Of a stretch of 64,000 nt of DNA, positions 1 through 12,169 are shown in pieces. The notes beneath the pieces are model-generated. The model made no database searches. It saw nothing but the letters and a program-made list of their open reading frames with translations, and was not told where the DNA came from. Each line of letters opens with the position of its first letter. The first letter of the stretch is position 1. This stretch comes from Riptortus pedestris. Taxonomy: Eukaryota; Arthropoda; Insecta; Hemiptera; Alydidae. Where the stretch lies: contig CM032228.1 in the NCBI GenBank assembly GCA_019009955.1, forward strand, positions 252,771,001 through 252,835,000, read 5' to 3'. Both the position numbers and the translations under genes were made by a program.

Positions 1-116
1 ACTGGTCCGATTTCAGCCATTAACGAACTTGATCTTCCTTTTTACATAAAACGATTAAATTCCGAGTTTGGTAACGATCAAACAAAAATTGCGACCGCTA
101 GAGCGTTAACAGACAA

Positions 117-192
<76 letters not shown>

Positions 193-310
193 GGACGGAC
201 CTCATTTTCGTCATCTCCTGAGTAGGATCGATGGACATTTGAAGAAATTTTTCGAAACTCGCGTCGTGAGTACGACCTCAATAGCTGATTTCCCTTAAGG
301 GAAATCTGCT
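1..310 (-). mobile_element. HINE copy 1 (Helentron-like, partial)
   Basis: This is the 5' portion of a HINE in reverse orientation, cut by the window edge. It shows the family landmarks: the block GCGACCGCTAGAGCG, a long TA tract (about 114-187), the block GGATCGATGGACATTTG, and the terminal palindrome that reads GGGAAATCTGCT at its end. No coding capacity is seen. Confidence 0.85.
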
Positions 311-575
311 AATACTAAGGTCTTGAAGTGAACATAAAAGTATTTATTTTCATTAAGTGCTACCATGACACCATTGGAAAAGCCAAATAGTTTTGTTTTC
401 CACAAAAAAAAAAATATTAATATTTAATGAAAAATACTGTCAATTACTGACACTTTTTGTTTGTAATTGTTAGTTGTTGTTATTTATTTTATTTTTGTTA
501 TTTGGCTATGTAAAATTTTTAGCTTTTTAAAGGGGAAATGACCTTTGATGTGATGTCCATAAATGAAAATAAAAA
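311..575. other. AT-rich spacer
   Basis: No gene or repeat is recognised in this AT-rich stretch between two HINE copies. Confidence 0.5.
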
Positions 576-1369
576 GTCAGTCACGCAGGGGTGTTGCGTA
601 AACTAAGCAGATTTTCCTCGTGAAGTTTAGTAATAGAGAAATATACATACTGCTACCACAACATCGCCGTGAATAAATACAAACCGAAATAAGAAATGTT
701 TCATCCAATTTCAATAACCTGCCGACAGGACGCGTTAGGTTAGAAATGTAATCATACGGGTCTGTCCGCCTCACACCGGAAAGAAAAACAATTACTGAAA
801 TATATTAGAATATAACTTATTAATTTTATTGAGAACTATTTACTATATCTAGTACTGTAACTAATAATGAGTCAGAATAATTTGTATCTCAATCAATCAA
901 ATTTTAGTAGTCCATGAACTTATGAGGGGGAGGGTCACCAGAACATATTTGCATGTATCTTGTATAATAAAGGTCTCTTGAATACAATTTTTGGCATTTA
1001 AACTTCAAATTATGTGATTTATTATGTAGCTGAGTATTTTTTATGTAACATGAGTAGAAGTGGCGGTTTGCTGATGGCTGAAAACTGAAAAATGCAAATA
1101 TCTCAGTTAATATGCAAGATATTGAATAAATGTATATAACAATATTTATAGGAAATTTAATTTTCAATAACATTGGTTTTATACAATTTGTCGACGTATA
1201 GTAACGGAGATATTTCGAATTTTTGAAAATCCTCCCCTCTAAACCCCCCTCCCCCTGTCCCGATTTCAGCCGTTAACGAATCTGATCTTTTTTTTTTTAC
1301 ATAAAACGACTAAATATCAAGTTTGGTAACGATTTAACAATAATTGCGACCGCTAGAGCGGTAACAGAG

Positions 1370-1457
<88 letters not shown>

Positions 1458-1575
1458 GAACGGACCTCATTTTCGTCATCTCCCGGGGAGGATCGATGGT
1501 CATTTGAAGAAAAATTTCGAAAATCGCGTCATGAGTACAACCTCAATAGCTGATTTTCCTTAAGGGAAATCTGCT
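576..1575 (-). mobile_element. HINE copy 2, full length, subfamily A
   Basis: A complete reverse-oriented copy. The left end is the element's 3' terminus (diverged GTCAGTCACGCAGGGG, normally GTCCGTCACGCAGGGG) and the right end is the 5' palindrome ending GGGAAATCTGCT. The centre is a TA tract continuing into a CA tract (about 1374-1453). It carries the long subfamily A middle segment, including CAATTACTGAAATATAT and a TTTGCATGTATCT block. The open reading frames across it are low-complexity artefacts. Confidence 0.85.
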
Positions 1576-1649
1576 AAAATGAAATTACTGACACAACTCT
1601 GCATTTATTCAATATTATGCCAAATAATAACTTCCCATATTATTGAATA

Positions 1650-2110
1650 GTATTTTGGTTATTCAGGGTATAACAGACTTTAGTGTGCAAATTTTGAGAA
1701 ATTATTTTAGGTACAATTTCCAACTAAAAAAGTTCATATACGGTCTGGTCTGATTCTTACTTTTTTTGGAATATACAGGTTTTCTTTTTTTTTTTCTTTT
1801 TTTTTGCCACAAACATAACAACATGCCATTGTAAAAAAATAACTAAGGGCCTTTAAAATGGGAATAAGTAACAACATTTTCTTTCACTATAAACTTCCTT
1901 CTTTTATTGCTTCACTATCTGAAGAAAAGATTTTAATTCTCTAGTAAGTTTCAAATCTCTCCTACTCGTTTTCAAATCCCCAAAATATTTTTTTTGCAAA
2001 GATATTCTTAATTACAAAACAGGATTTTATTTCGGTCCAATTAAAAATGCACTTTTTAATAAAATGTTTTATTTTCTATCAATTTGATATCCGATATCTG
2101 TGATATTACA
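1650..2110. repeat. Left arm of inverted repeat flanking the satellite
   Basis: This AT-rich segment reappears reverse-complemented at about 7,260-7,590 plus 8,260-8,455 (shared words include CGTATATGAAC and ATTTTAATAAAATG). The two arms enclose the 35-bp satellite. The right arm is split by HINE copy 3. It carries no coding sequence that I recognise. Confidence 0.7.
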
Positions 2111-2204
2111 GTTATAAAAAAGAAACAACTCGTTTATTAAAATTTTAAAAAATCAATCGATTATTAAAATAAATTAAATTTACTCACCGAATTTCTCAAT
2201 ACTG

Positions 2205-5200
2205 ACTCATTATTATTAGAACACCTTATTATTATTAGATAGGATACTTGTAAGATGACCTTATTATTAGATTGGATTATTATTAGAGCATCTTATTATT
2301 ATTAGATAGGATTATTATTAGAGCATCTTATTATTATTAGATAGGATTATTATTAGAGCATCTTATTATTATTAGATAGGATTATTATTAGAGCATCTTA
2401 TTATTATTAGATAGGATTATTATTAGATAGGATTATTATTAGAGCATCTTATTATTATTAGATAGGATTATTATTAGAGCATCTTATTATTATTAGATAG
2501 GATTATTATTAGAGCATCTTATTATTATTAGACAGGAATATTAGTAGTACACATTATTACCATTAGGAAGGATAATTATTAAAACAGCTTATTATCATTA
2601 GATAGGATTATTATTAGACCACCTTATTATTATTAGAGCATCTTATTATTATTAGACAGGATTATTAGTAGTACACATAATTATCATAAGGAAGAATAAT
2701 TATTAGAACAGCTTATCATCATTAGATAGGATTATTATTAGACCACCTTATTATTATTAGATAGGATTATTATTAGAGCATCTTATTATTATTAGACAGG
2801 AGTATTAGTAGTACACATTATTATCATTAGGAAGGATAATTATTAAAACAGCTTATTATCATTAGATAGGATTATTAGTAGTACACCTTATTATTATTAT
2901 TAGATAGGATAATTATTAGAGCATCTTATTATTATTAGACCGGAATATTAGTAGTACACATTATTACCATTAGGAAGGATAATTATTAAAACAGCTTATT
3001 ATCATTAGATAGGATTATTATTAGACCACCTTATTATTATTAGGTAGGATAATTATTAGAGTATCTTATTATTATAAGACAGGAATATTAGTAGTACACA
3101 TTATTACCATTAGGAAGGATAATTATTAAAACAGCTTATTATCATTAGATAGGATTATTATTAGACCACCTTATTATTATTAGAGCATCTTATTATTATT
3201 AGACAGGATTATTAGTAGTACACATAATTATCATTAGGAAGAATAATTATTAGAACAGCTTATTATCATTAGATAGGATTATTATTAGACCACCTTATTA
3301 TTATTAGAGCATCTTATTATTATTAGATAGGATTATTAGTAGTACACCTTATTATTATTAGATAGGATTATTATTAGAGCATCTTATTATTATTAGATAG
3401 GATTATTATTAGAGCATCTTATTATTATTAGATAGGATTATTATTAGAGCATCTTATTATTATTAGATAGGATTATTATTAGAGCATCTTATTATTATTA
3501 GATAGGATTATTATTAGAGCATCTTATTATTATTAGATAGGATTATTATTAGAGCATCTTATTATTATTAGATAGGATTATTAGTAGTACACATTATCAT
3601 TAGGAAGGATAATTATTAGAACAGCTTATTATTATTAGATAGGATATTAGTAGTACACATTATTATCATTAGGAAGAATAATTATTAGAACTGCATTATT
3701 ATTATTAGATAGATATTATTATTAGTACACATTATTATCATTAGAAAGATTATTATTACACATTATTATCATTAGGAAATATTATTAGACACCTTATTAT
3801 TATTTTATAGGATTATTATTAGAGCATCTTATTATTATTAGATAGGATTATTAATAGTACACATTATTATCATTAGGGAGGATAATTATTAGAACAGCTT
3901 ATTATTAGATAGGATTATTATTAGACCACCTTAGTTATTATTAGAGCATCTTATTATTATTAGATAGGATTATTAATAGTACACATTATTATCATTAGGG
4001 AGGATAATTATTAGAACAGCTTATTATCATTAGATAGGATTATTAGTAGTACACATTATTATCATTAGGAAGGATTATTATTGGAGCATCTTATTATTAT
4101 TAGACAGGAGTATTAGTAGTACACATTATTATCATTAGGAAGGATAATTATTAAAACAGCTTATTATCATTAGATAGGATTATTAGTAGTACACCTTATT
4201 ATTATTAGATAGGATAATTATTAGAGCATCTTATTATTATTAGACAGGATTATTAGTAGTACACATAATTATCATAAGGAAGAATAATTATTAGAACAGC
4301 TTATCATCATTAGATAGGATTATTATTAGACCACCTTATTATTATTAGAGTATCTTATTATTATAAGACAGGAATATTAGTAGTACACATTATTACCATT
4401 AGGAAGGATAATTATTAGAACAGCTTATTATCATTAGATCGGATTATTATTAGACCACCTTATTATTATTAGATAGGATTATTATTAGAGCATCTTATTA
4501 TTATTAGATAGGATTATTAGTAGTAAACCTTATTATTATTAGGTAGGATAATTATTAGAACAGCTTATTATTATTACATAGGATTATTATTAGACCACCT
4601 TATTATTATTAGGTAGGATAATTATTAGAGCATCTTATTATTATTAGACAGGATTATTAGTAGTACACATTATTATCATTAGGAAGAATAATTATTAGAA
4701 CTGCTTATTATTATTAGATAGGATCATTATTAGACGGCCTTATTATTATTAGATAGGATTATTATTAGAGCCTCTTATTATTATTAGATAGGATTATTAG
4801 TAGTACACATTATTATCATTAGGGAGGATAATTATTAGAACAGCTTATTATCATTAGATAGGATTATTATTAGACCACCTTATTATTATTAGAGCATCTT
4901 ATTATTATTAGATAGGATTATTAGTAGTACACATTATTATCATTAGGGAGGATAATTATTAGAACAGCTTATTATCATTAGATAGGATTATTATTAGACC
5001 ACCTTATTATTATTAGAGCATCTTATTATTATTAGATAGGATTATTAGTAGTACACATTATTACCATTAGGAAGGATAATTATTAGAACAGCTTATTATC
5101 ATTAGATAGGATTATTATTAGACCACCTTATTATTATTAGATAGGATTATTATTAGAGCCTCTTATTATTATTAGATAGGATTATTAGTAGTACACATTA

Positions 5201-6560
5201 TTATCATTAGGGAGGATAATTATTAGAACAGCTTATTATCATTAGATAGGATTATTATTAGACCACCTTATTATTATTAGAGCATCTTATTATTATTAGA
5301 TAGGATTATTAGTAGTACACCTTATTATTATTATTAGATAGGATAATTATTAGAGCATCTTATTATTATTAGACCGGAATATTAGTAGTACACATTATTA
5401 CCATTAGGAAGGATAATTATTAAAACAGCTTATTATCATTAGATAGGATTATTATTAGACCACCTTATTATATTAGTAGTACACATTATTATCATTAGGT
5501 AGGATAATTATTAGAACAGCTTATTATTATTACATAGGATTATTATTAGAGCATCTTATTATTATTAGATAGGATTATTATTAGAGCCTCTTATTATTAT
5601 TAGATAGGATTATTAGTAGTACACATTATTACCATTAGGAAGGATAATTATTAGAACAGCTTATTATCATTAGATAGGATTATTATTAGACCACCTTATT
5701 ATTATTAGAGCATCTTATTATTATTAGACAGGATTATTAGTAGTACACATAATTATCATTAGGAAGAATAATTATTAGAACAGCTTATTATCATTAGATA
5801 GGATTATTATTAGACCACCTTATTATTATTAGAGCATCTTATTATTATTAGACAGGATTATTAGTAGTACACATAATTATCATAAGGAAGAATAATTATT
5901 AGAACAGCTTATCATCATTAGATAGGATTATTATTAGACCACCTTATTATTATTAGAGTATCTTATTATTATAAGACAGGAATATTAGTAGTACACATTA
6001 TTACCATTAGGAAGGATAATTATTAAAACAGCTTATTATCATTAGATAGGATTATTAGTAGTACACCTTATTATTATTAGATAGGATAATTATTAGAGCA
6101 TCTTATTATTATTAGACAGGAATATTAGTAGTACACATTATTACCATTAGGAAGGATAATTATTAAAACAGCTTATTATCATTAGATAGGATTATTATTA
6201 GACCACCTTATTATTATTAGATAGGATTATTATTGGAGCATCTTATTATTATTAGACAGGATTATTAGTAGTACACATTATTATCATTAGGAAGAATAAT
6301 TATTAGAACTGCTTATTATTATTAGATAGGATCATTATTAGACGGCCTTATTATTATTAGATAGGATTATTATTAGAGCATCTTATTATTATTAGATAGG
6401 ATTATTAGTAGTAAACCTTATTATTATTAGGTAGGATAATTATTAGACCACCTTATTATTATTGGATAGGATTATTATTAGAGCATCTTATTATTTTTAG
6501 ATAGGATTATTATTATTAGATAAGATTATTAGTAGAACACCTTATTAATATTAGAATAAT
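2205..6560. repeat. Satellite array of 35-bp TTATTA-rich units with higher-order structure
   Basis: More than 4 kb of tandem 35-bp units, each starting TTATTAT(T/C)ATTAG. Four variants are distinguished by their last six bases (GAGCATC-type, TACACA, AACAGC and ACCACC). In much of the array they follow one another in that order, making a roughly 140-bp higher-order repeat. A stretch near 3,350-3,580 is homogeneous for the GCATC unit. Shortened 19-bp units occur repeatedly. Stop codons are frequent, so it is not coding. Confidence 0.95.
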
Positions 6561-6589
6561 AATGTGTTCTAATATTTGACCATTTTCTT

Positions 6590-6928
6590 TTGCGTCCAAT
6601 TCTTCACAAGTTTTTTATTTCAGCACTAAGCACCTTCAAAGACCATTGTCTCTATCTTCAGAGTGTCATCCTTGAGATCTTTCTGAACGTGCTTCTCTGA
6701 CAGTGTGGTATACTGATACTCCATCTGAAGCCTGACCGGCCATACTGTTTCACAACAGTGTTGTTGGAAGTGAAGAATATTGTGTTCTTCAGTTGGAGTA
6801 TCAGCATACCACACTATCGGTGACAGCACGCACAAAAAATCGCAAGTATGATGTATCTGATGATGGAGACAACAGTCTTCGAATGCGCTTAGTGCTGAAA
6901 TAAAAAACTTGTGATGAATTGGACGTCA
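6590..6928. mobile_element. Foldback / MITE-like palindromic insertion inside the satellite
   Basis: A near-complete palindrome of about 340 bp interrupts the satellite. The outer arms read TGCGTCCAATTCTTCACAAG at 6,591 and its reverse complement ending at about 6,925. A second matching pair (GTGTGGTATACTGATACTCC near 6,702 against its complement near 6,795-6,815) lies inside. The transcript would fold into a long hairpin. A 69-codon ORF on the minus strand across it is not conserved-looking and is probably fortuitous. Confidence 0.75.
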
Positions 6929-6929
6929 A

Positions 6930-7005
6930 GTAGGATTATTATTAAATCACCTTATTATTATTATTAGAGAGTATTATTACTGTTATTATTATTATATTCT
7001 ACTTT
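6930..7005. repeat. Residual satellite units
   Basis: A short continuation of the TTATTATTATTAG-type repeat after the foldback insertion, degenerating into TTATTA trinucleotides. Confidence 0.7.
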
Positions 7006-7259
7006 GGATACCTCTAGTTGGTATTAAGACAGTAAACACATTGCCAATATCCTCTTAGATTCTTACCTCAAATTCAAAACTAGTCAGTGTTCTTGCTTTA
7101 GGCAGAATTTGCACAATTAATTCAGAAAATCTCTCTCAACTTCTAATAAAGCGAATTTTTATACATGTTCGGTCTCTCAAATGGGAATGCTCGAAGGGCT
7201 AGGGGGCAGTAAGTCCTACATTTTCTAGATTTTTTTTTTTTTTTTTTAATTTCATAAAC

Positions 7260-7720
7260 AAGATTTTTTGCTTTTTATCACACATATCAGAGGTCAAATG
7301 GTAGAAAACAAAACATTTTATTAAAATGTTTAATTTCAATAGTGCTGAAGTAAAATCTGTTTTTGCAATTTAGGTTATCTTTGCGAAGAAGAATATTCTA
7401 GGGAAAAGAAAACGAGAGAAATGGGGCTTACTAAATGTAGAAATTTTTCTGGTTTGAGTGTTAAAATCTTTTCTTCATATAGTAAAGCAATAAAAGAAGA
7501 ATGTTTACAGTGTAAGAAAATGTCTGCTACTTATTCTCATTTTAAACCCCCTTAGTTCTTCCTTTACAATGGTATGTGGTTATGTTTGGAACACCATTTT
7601 AGCAGATTTCCCTTAAGGGAAATCAGCTATTGAGGTCGTACTCATGACACGAGTTTCGAAAAATTTCTTCAAATGTCCATCGATCCTACCCAGGAGATGA
7701 CGAAAATGAGGTCCGTTCAA

Positions 7721-7770
<50 letters not shown>

Positions 7771-8455
7771 CTGTTAACGCTCTAGCGGTCGCAATTTTTG
7801 TTTGATCGTTACCAAACTCGGAATTTAATCGTTTTATGTAAAAAGGAAGATCAAGTTCGTTAATGGCTGAAATCGGACCAGTGGGAGGGGGGGTTAGAGG
7901 GGGGATTTTCGGAAAATTCAAAATATCTCCGTTATTATGCGTCGGATCGAAAAATTGTATAGAATTAATCTTATTGCAAATTAAATTTACTATAAATATT
8001 GTTCTATACATTTATTCTGTATCTTGAATATTAACCGAGATATTTGCATTTGTATTCTGCATTGGTCGGCAGGAGTGAGCTGTTTGGTACTTTCCGAAGA
8101 GAGCTCTGGCGGCCGTTTTCGTAACTATTCGTCCCTCTTGTATAAGTTTAGTGATCCCTTACTACTTACTACACTTGTTATTGGGCAGATTTCTCTATTG
8201 TAAAACTTCACGTGGGAAATCTGCTTAGTTTACGCAGCCCCTGCGTGACGGACATTTTGATATTGATATAATTTCTGGAGCTATGGCTTGTTATATGGGA
8301 AAAAAGCTCCAATTAGAAAAATAAAAAAACTTTAATATCCAAAACAAGTAGAAATCGGACGAGACCATATATGAACTATTTTATTGGAAATTATTTGTAA
8401 AATCATTTTCAAATTTTGCGGGCTAAAGTCTCTTACATCTTGTATAATACATTCA
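7260..8455. repeat. Right arm of inverted repeat flanking the satellite (split by a HINE)
   Basis: Reverse-complement counterpart of 1,650-2,110, recognisable at 7,290-7,590 and again at 8,260-8,455 on the other side of HINE copy 3. Removing the HINE restores a continuous arm, so the HINE inserted after the inverted duplication formed. Confidence 0.65.
7601..8253 (+). mobile_element. HINE copy 3, full length, subfamily B
   Basis: The best forward-oriented reference copy. It begins AGCAGATTTCCCTTAAGGG within a T run. The GGTCGTACTCATGAC, CCATCGATCCTACC and ATGACGAAAATGAGGTCCG blocks, a TA tract (about 7,727-7,767) and GCTCTAGCGGTCGC follow in order. The 3' subterminal repeat GGGAAATCTGCTTAG precedes a 6-bp-stem hairpin (ACGCAG, CCC, CTGCGT) and the end GACGGAC. 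The subfamily B middle contains a GC-richer stretch near 8,090-8,130. It encodes no transposase. Confidence 0.9.
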
Positions 8456-9510
8456 TTACAAAATTTAGCTCTAATTCATGATTATTTTTTATAAAACGTA
8501 TCAATTTAATAATTATATATAACAAATTAGTTCCGTTAACCATATTAATATCACTATACATTTTTCTTCAATTTATTTACATTAAAATGTATTGAATAGA
8601 TGATATCCCCTAAAAATTATGAGAAATTTGACCAAGATTAAAGAGAAAATGTACCTTGTCATAAACTATTTTTCTGTTAGGAATATTTTGTAGTTTTATT
8701 TAATAATTTGTCATTTTTAATAGTAATCATTTTGTTTATATAAAGATCCTTCAGGCATAAAGTTATTTGATTTATTTTTAAACAAAGAATTCGGATTGAG
8801 CTTAAAATTGTTTTGCTCAATAAAAAAATATGCTTTTCTCGAAATATTTATGCCAGATTTTGGCGTTTGATTATAAACAACTAGAATATGTTTTTGTCAG
8901 AATTAACTTCTGATCAAGTATATTGTCTTCGGAATATCTACTATCTTTGACCAAACCAGACGGTAGTAATATCCAAAACGAATACATTCATCTACACTGT
9001 GATGTCTTGCTTAAATTATAATTAGAAAAAATGTCAGAATGCTCTGATTTGTATATTTCAACTAAATTTAACTTAAAATATTCTTTAAGTCAATAGAGAA
9101 AATAAGTTGTCACATATACTGAGTCCTCCAAATTTTGGGAGGGGATGGCGAACTTTACAGTGTTGTAACGAACAATGTTTATGTCAAATTAACTCTGTAC
9201 AAATCCTTGCTTAACTTAATTAATTTACTTACATTCATTCTAATGACTTATGAGTGTGAGAGTGTCAAGGTAGGAGTTCTCTCTGCTTTTCTGATGCCTT
9301 TATTATTGGAGATCTCATGCAGAATACAATGTGAACCCGTACCACACTTTCCAAGACCTCTTGATCCCTGATCAGATCAGCTGCAGGAACTTTAAGTCAT
9401 AACGACAACATAGAAATAAAATATTTCCTCACAGTAAAACATATTTAGAACCAAGTATAAAACTTTATAAATAATGAGTAAGTAATAATGTTTATTTATT
9501 TCTTTTGCAG
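8456..9510. other. AT-rich region, nothing identified
   Basis: No recognised gene or repeat. A 78-codon plus-strand ORF at 9,135-9,371 has no recognisable family and no convincing flanking splice signals, so it is not called. Confidence 0.4.
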
Positions 9511-9642
9511 CATACTTATTTTTTGAAACACCTCTACAAATTTGTTAACATCTGTGCCATGGGATTGAATGAGAATGATGCTAAGAAGGCAATGAGAGTA
9601 ACCTGCAGCCAACAGAATGCTGACTTCGAATTGATTGTATAA
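9511..9642 (+). CDS. Possible terminal exon of an unidentified gene
   Basis: A splice acceptor (TTTCTTTTGCAG, ending at 9,510) is followed by an open frame of 43 codons to TAA at 9,640-9,642, and an AATAAA lies about 50 bp downstream (near 9,693). The translation starts HTYFLKHLYKFVNICAMGLN and ends ADFELIV. It contains two cysteines and no motif I recognise. No upstream exon of the same gene is identifiable in the window. It could be the last exon of a host gene starting upstream or a chance open frame beside a cryptic acceptor; the acceptor, stop and polyadenylation signal together favour the former weakly. Confidence 0.4.
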   Translation, partial: HTYFLKHLYKFVNICAMGLNENDAKKAMRVTCSQQNADFELIV

Positions 9643-9859
9643 GTTTTAAAACAACCGATGTGGTTAGGGGCAGTAGTTGTAAAAGAAAATTGAAATAAAT
9701 CAATTTATATATTAAATAAGTTGTAGTTCTGTGATTGTTCGAATTGGCTTAGATAATCCACAAAATAAACTTCTGGTCTTCTTAACCTAGTTTCAATCAG
9801 CCATCCCCACAACCAAACCTTGGTTCAATCACATCTAATGCAGATCAAATATTTGCTTG

Positions 9860-10020
9860 GAATCTTTAAATGGTCACATCTTTTCCAGTCTGCTTGTACG
9901 TTTGTAATTGTATCGTACACTTAAAAAAATAATTTCATTGATACAAATAAATCTATAAAAGTATAAAATAAGCAAACGAAAAAAAATGTAGTAGATGTTC
10001 ATATCTCCTTTACATAAAAT
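9860..10020. repeat. Interspersed repeat, copy related to 21,386-21,840
   Basis: Shares TAATTTCATTGAT and CTCCTTTACATAAAATAAAA blocks with about 21,386-21,500 and 21,765-21,840, where the two blocks are separated by extra sequence. The family is unidentified and non-coding. Confidence 0.5.
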
Positions 10021-10029
10021 AAAATAAGT

Positions 10030-11040
10030 TCTTATTTTATCCCGTCTGGGCGTATTATTTTTCCATAAGGGTCAGGTAACTGTAGGGGCACATAGAATAG
10101 AAAGTTTAGTTTAAAACAGTAAATTAAAATGACTGCCCAATCAATCCCTCTCTACTGTTTGCCACACCATGAATAATTCAAATCATAATCATAGATAGTA
10201 TTTATTTTAACTAAATAGTATCTATAATGCACATGTTTTCTGTCCAACCCACTCCGAACACACACAGTTTAGAAGTAGTTGGTTGTAAGTAGAAAGAAAT
10301 TCCAATAGTGACAACATTTAACAGGAAATAAGCTCTCACAATTAATTGTGTTAGCTTCAGTGCAACTTTCCTTTCCGCTTGACGGTTATCAACATTGCTT
10401 TACCTAAATTAATTAGTCAAAACATTAAACATTAATTGAAATTTTCTAATTAATTTACCCGGTGGAAATAAATAATAGTGGTAACCTAAAAATAATTGAA
10501 TTTATTTTCAAAGTACGAGGTGAGGGGGAAGGATTGTAGCCCTCCATGCATCCAAAATAATACTTTAAAAATCAAATCGAGTTTAAATGCATATTGTCTT
10601 TTGTCATAATGACATTATCAAGTAACGTTTAATAGTTATATATAGTACATAGTTGTTTCAATAACGTCAATACATCGGAGGAAATAAGCTACTATAAACC
10701 TGAATTAAAAAGTTTCATCCCTCAAAACTTCCGCTATCACTACTTGTGTAAATTCAGTGTGACTGTTTAAAAATTACGAAATAAAAATTGAATAATGAAA
10801 ATGCTCTTATAGTTTACATAAATAACGTTATTTCCTAGTAAAAATAAATATTAAAGGAGGTGGTAGGGGGCGCTGAGATTTATAACCTCGCTATTCCGTA
10901 TTATGCATGGAACTACCATATAAGCCTAAAAACATATCATTCTTTAGTATCAATCCAGTTGGTTACTCCCGCTTTAGTTTAAGCATATATCTCGTTTATG
11001 CTTTGTTAAACGACAAAAGTGTGTGTATTTGCAAGCCCTT
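10030..11040 (-). mobile_element. Decayed Helitron interior, reverse orientation
   Basis: Matches the unique interior of the complete Helitron (about 47,040-48,030) in reverse orientation: the CCCGTCTGGGCGTATT block at 10,040, GTCAGGTAAC at 10,070 and GTGAGGGGGAAGGATTGTAG at 10,519. It runs into a Helitron minisatellite unit near 10,970-11,025. The element ends are not recognisable, so this is a fragment. Confidence 0.65.
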
Positions 11041-11281
11041 CGGCCTTACCCCCTAACGGCTTGCAATATTTTAAGAGAGGTGCTGGTTCATGGAAGTTTG
11101 TATGATTTAATTCCGAAGGACCATGGTGATTTATAAGACGGTTATTACTATTATAATATTATATTGGATAATTTACATGATATGGGGGAATGGACTATTG
11201 CAGGGCATATATGTGCTAATATGTTAGTAGATTAATGATTACTTCAAGGGATGATGCTGAGATTGTGATGCTGTTCAGATG

Positions 11282-11757
11282 TTCTCCCTCCATCCTGGTC
11301 TCCCCCTGGATGCTGTTCTGGTGTTCTCCCTCCATCCTGGATGCTGTTCTGGGTTTCTCCCTCCATCCTGGTCTCCCCCTGGATGCTGTTCGGTGTTCTC
11401 CCTCCATCCTGGATGCTGTTCTGGGTTTCTCCAACCATCCTGGTCTCCCCCTGGATGCTGTTCTGGTGTTCTCCCTCCATCCTGGATGCTGTTCTGGGTT
11501 TCTCCCTCCATCCTGGTCTCCCCCTGGATGCTGTTCTGGTGTTCTCCCTCCATCCTGGATGCTGTTCTGGGTTTCTCCCTCCATCCTGGTCTCCCCCTGG
11601 ATGCTGTTCTGGTGTTCTCCCTCCATCCTGGTCTCCCCCTGGATGCTGTTCTTCCTCCATCCTGGTCTCCCCCTGGATGTTGTTCTGGTGTTCTCCCTCC
11701 ATCCTGGATTCTGTTCTGGGTTTCTCCCTCCATCCTGGTCTCCCCCTGGATGCTCCT
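11282..11757. repeat. Compound minisatellite, alternating 42- and 31-bp units
   Basis: Tandem copies of TTCTCCCTCCATCCTGG followed either by the long form containing TCTCCCCCTGGATGCTG (42 bp) or by the short form GATGCTGTTCTGGG (31 bp). The compound period is 73 bp, not divisible by three, so the same motif is read in all frames. This explains the long overlapping ORFs on both strands; none is a credible gene. Confidence 0.9.
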
Positions 11758-11799
11758 TCCTTTACTCGCTCATTTTGGATTCACTTAAACGGGTGTGAG

Positions 11800-12035
11800 A
11801 AAGAAACTGATATTCTACTGCCACTCAGGAGAGGCTCTCTACTCCTCTCCTCTGTCCTCCTCACTTTGTCTTGATCCTGTTCCTTATCTTGCCCTTTGGA
11901 CCCAAGGACGCCCTCTAAGGTAGTGTTTATACAAGTAGGCTATAGAGCTCAGCACTCATCAGGGGGCATCCTTGGTTGGCCTAGTTGATAAAAGATGGGG
12001 TTGGTGTAGACGCTTCAATTTTTAAATTGAACAGT
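11800..12035. repeat. Unidentified interspersed repeat (also at 29,165-29,345)
   Basis: The blocks GCATCCTTGGTTGGC and TGCCCTTTGGACCC recur in reverse orientation near 29,210 and 29,290. Family unknown. Confidence 0.45.
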
Positions 12036-12169
12036 ATGTATAACAAAAGTTAATCTTAATAACAAACTAAAAACATTCTGTAATATCCATGAGATAACAG
12101 GCTTCCCAGATTTCTGTAGAAATGTTAACACAGATTATTTTCACGGAGGAGTGCATGCTAATTCACATA

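Noticed and set aside
2205..6560. Possible CRISPR array because of regular short repeats
   Set aside because: Units are contiguous with no unique spacers, and the genome is eukaryotic.
7613..8011. 132-codon ORF on the minus strand
   Set aside because: Passes through the HINE TA tract; the same reading occurs in other HINE copies only where chance permits.
11216..11874. Several overlapping ORFs of 136-187 codons on both strands
   Set aside because: All are readings of a 73-bp minisatellite that is open in every frame; the period is not a multiple of three.
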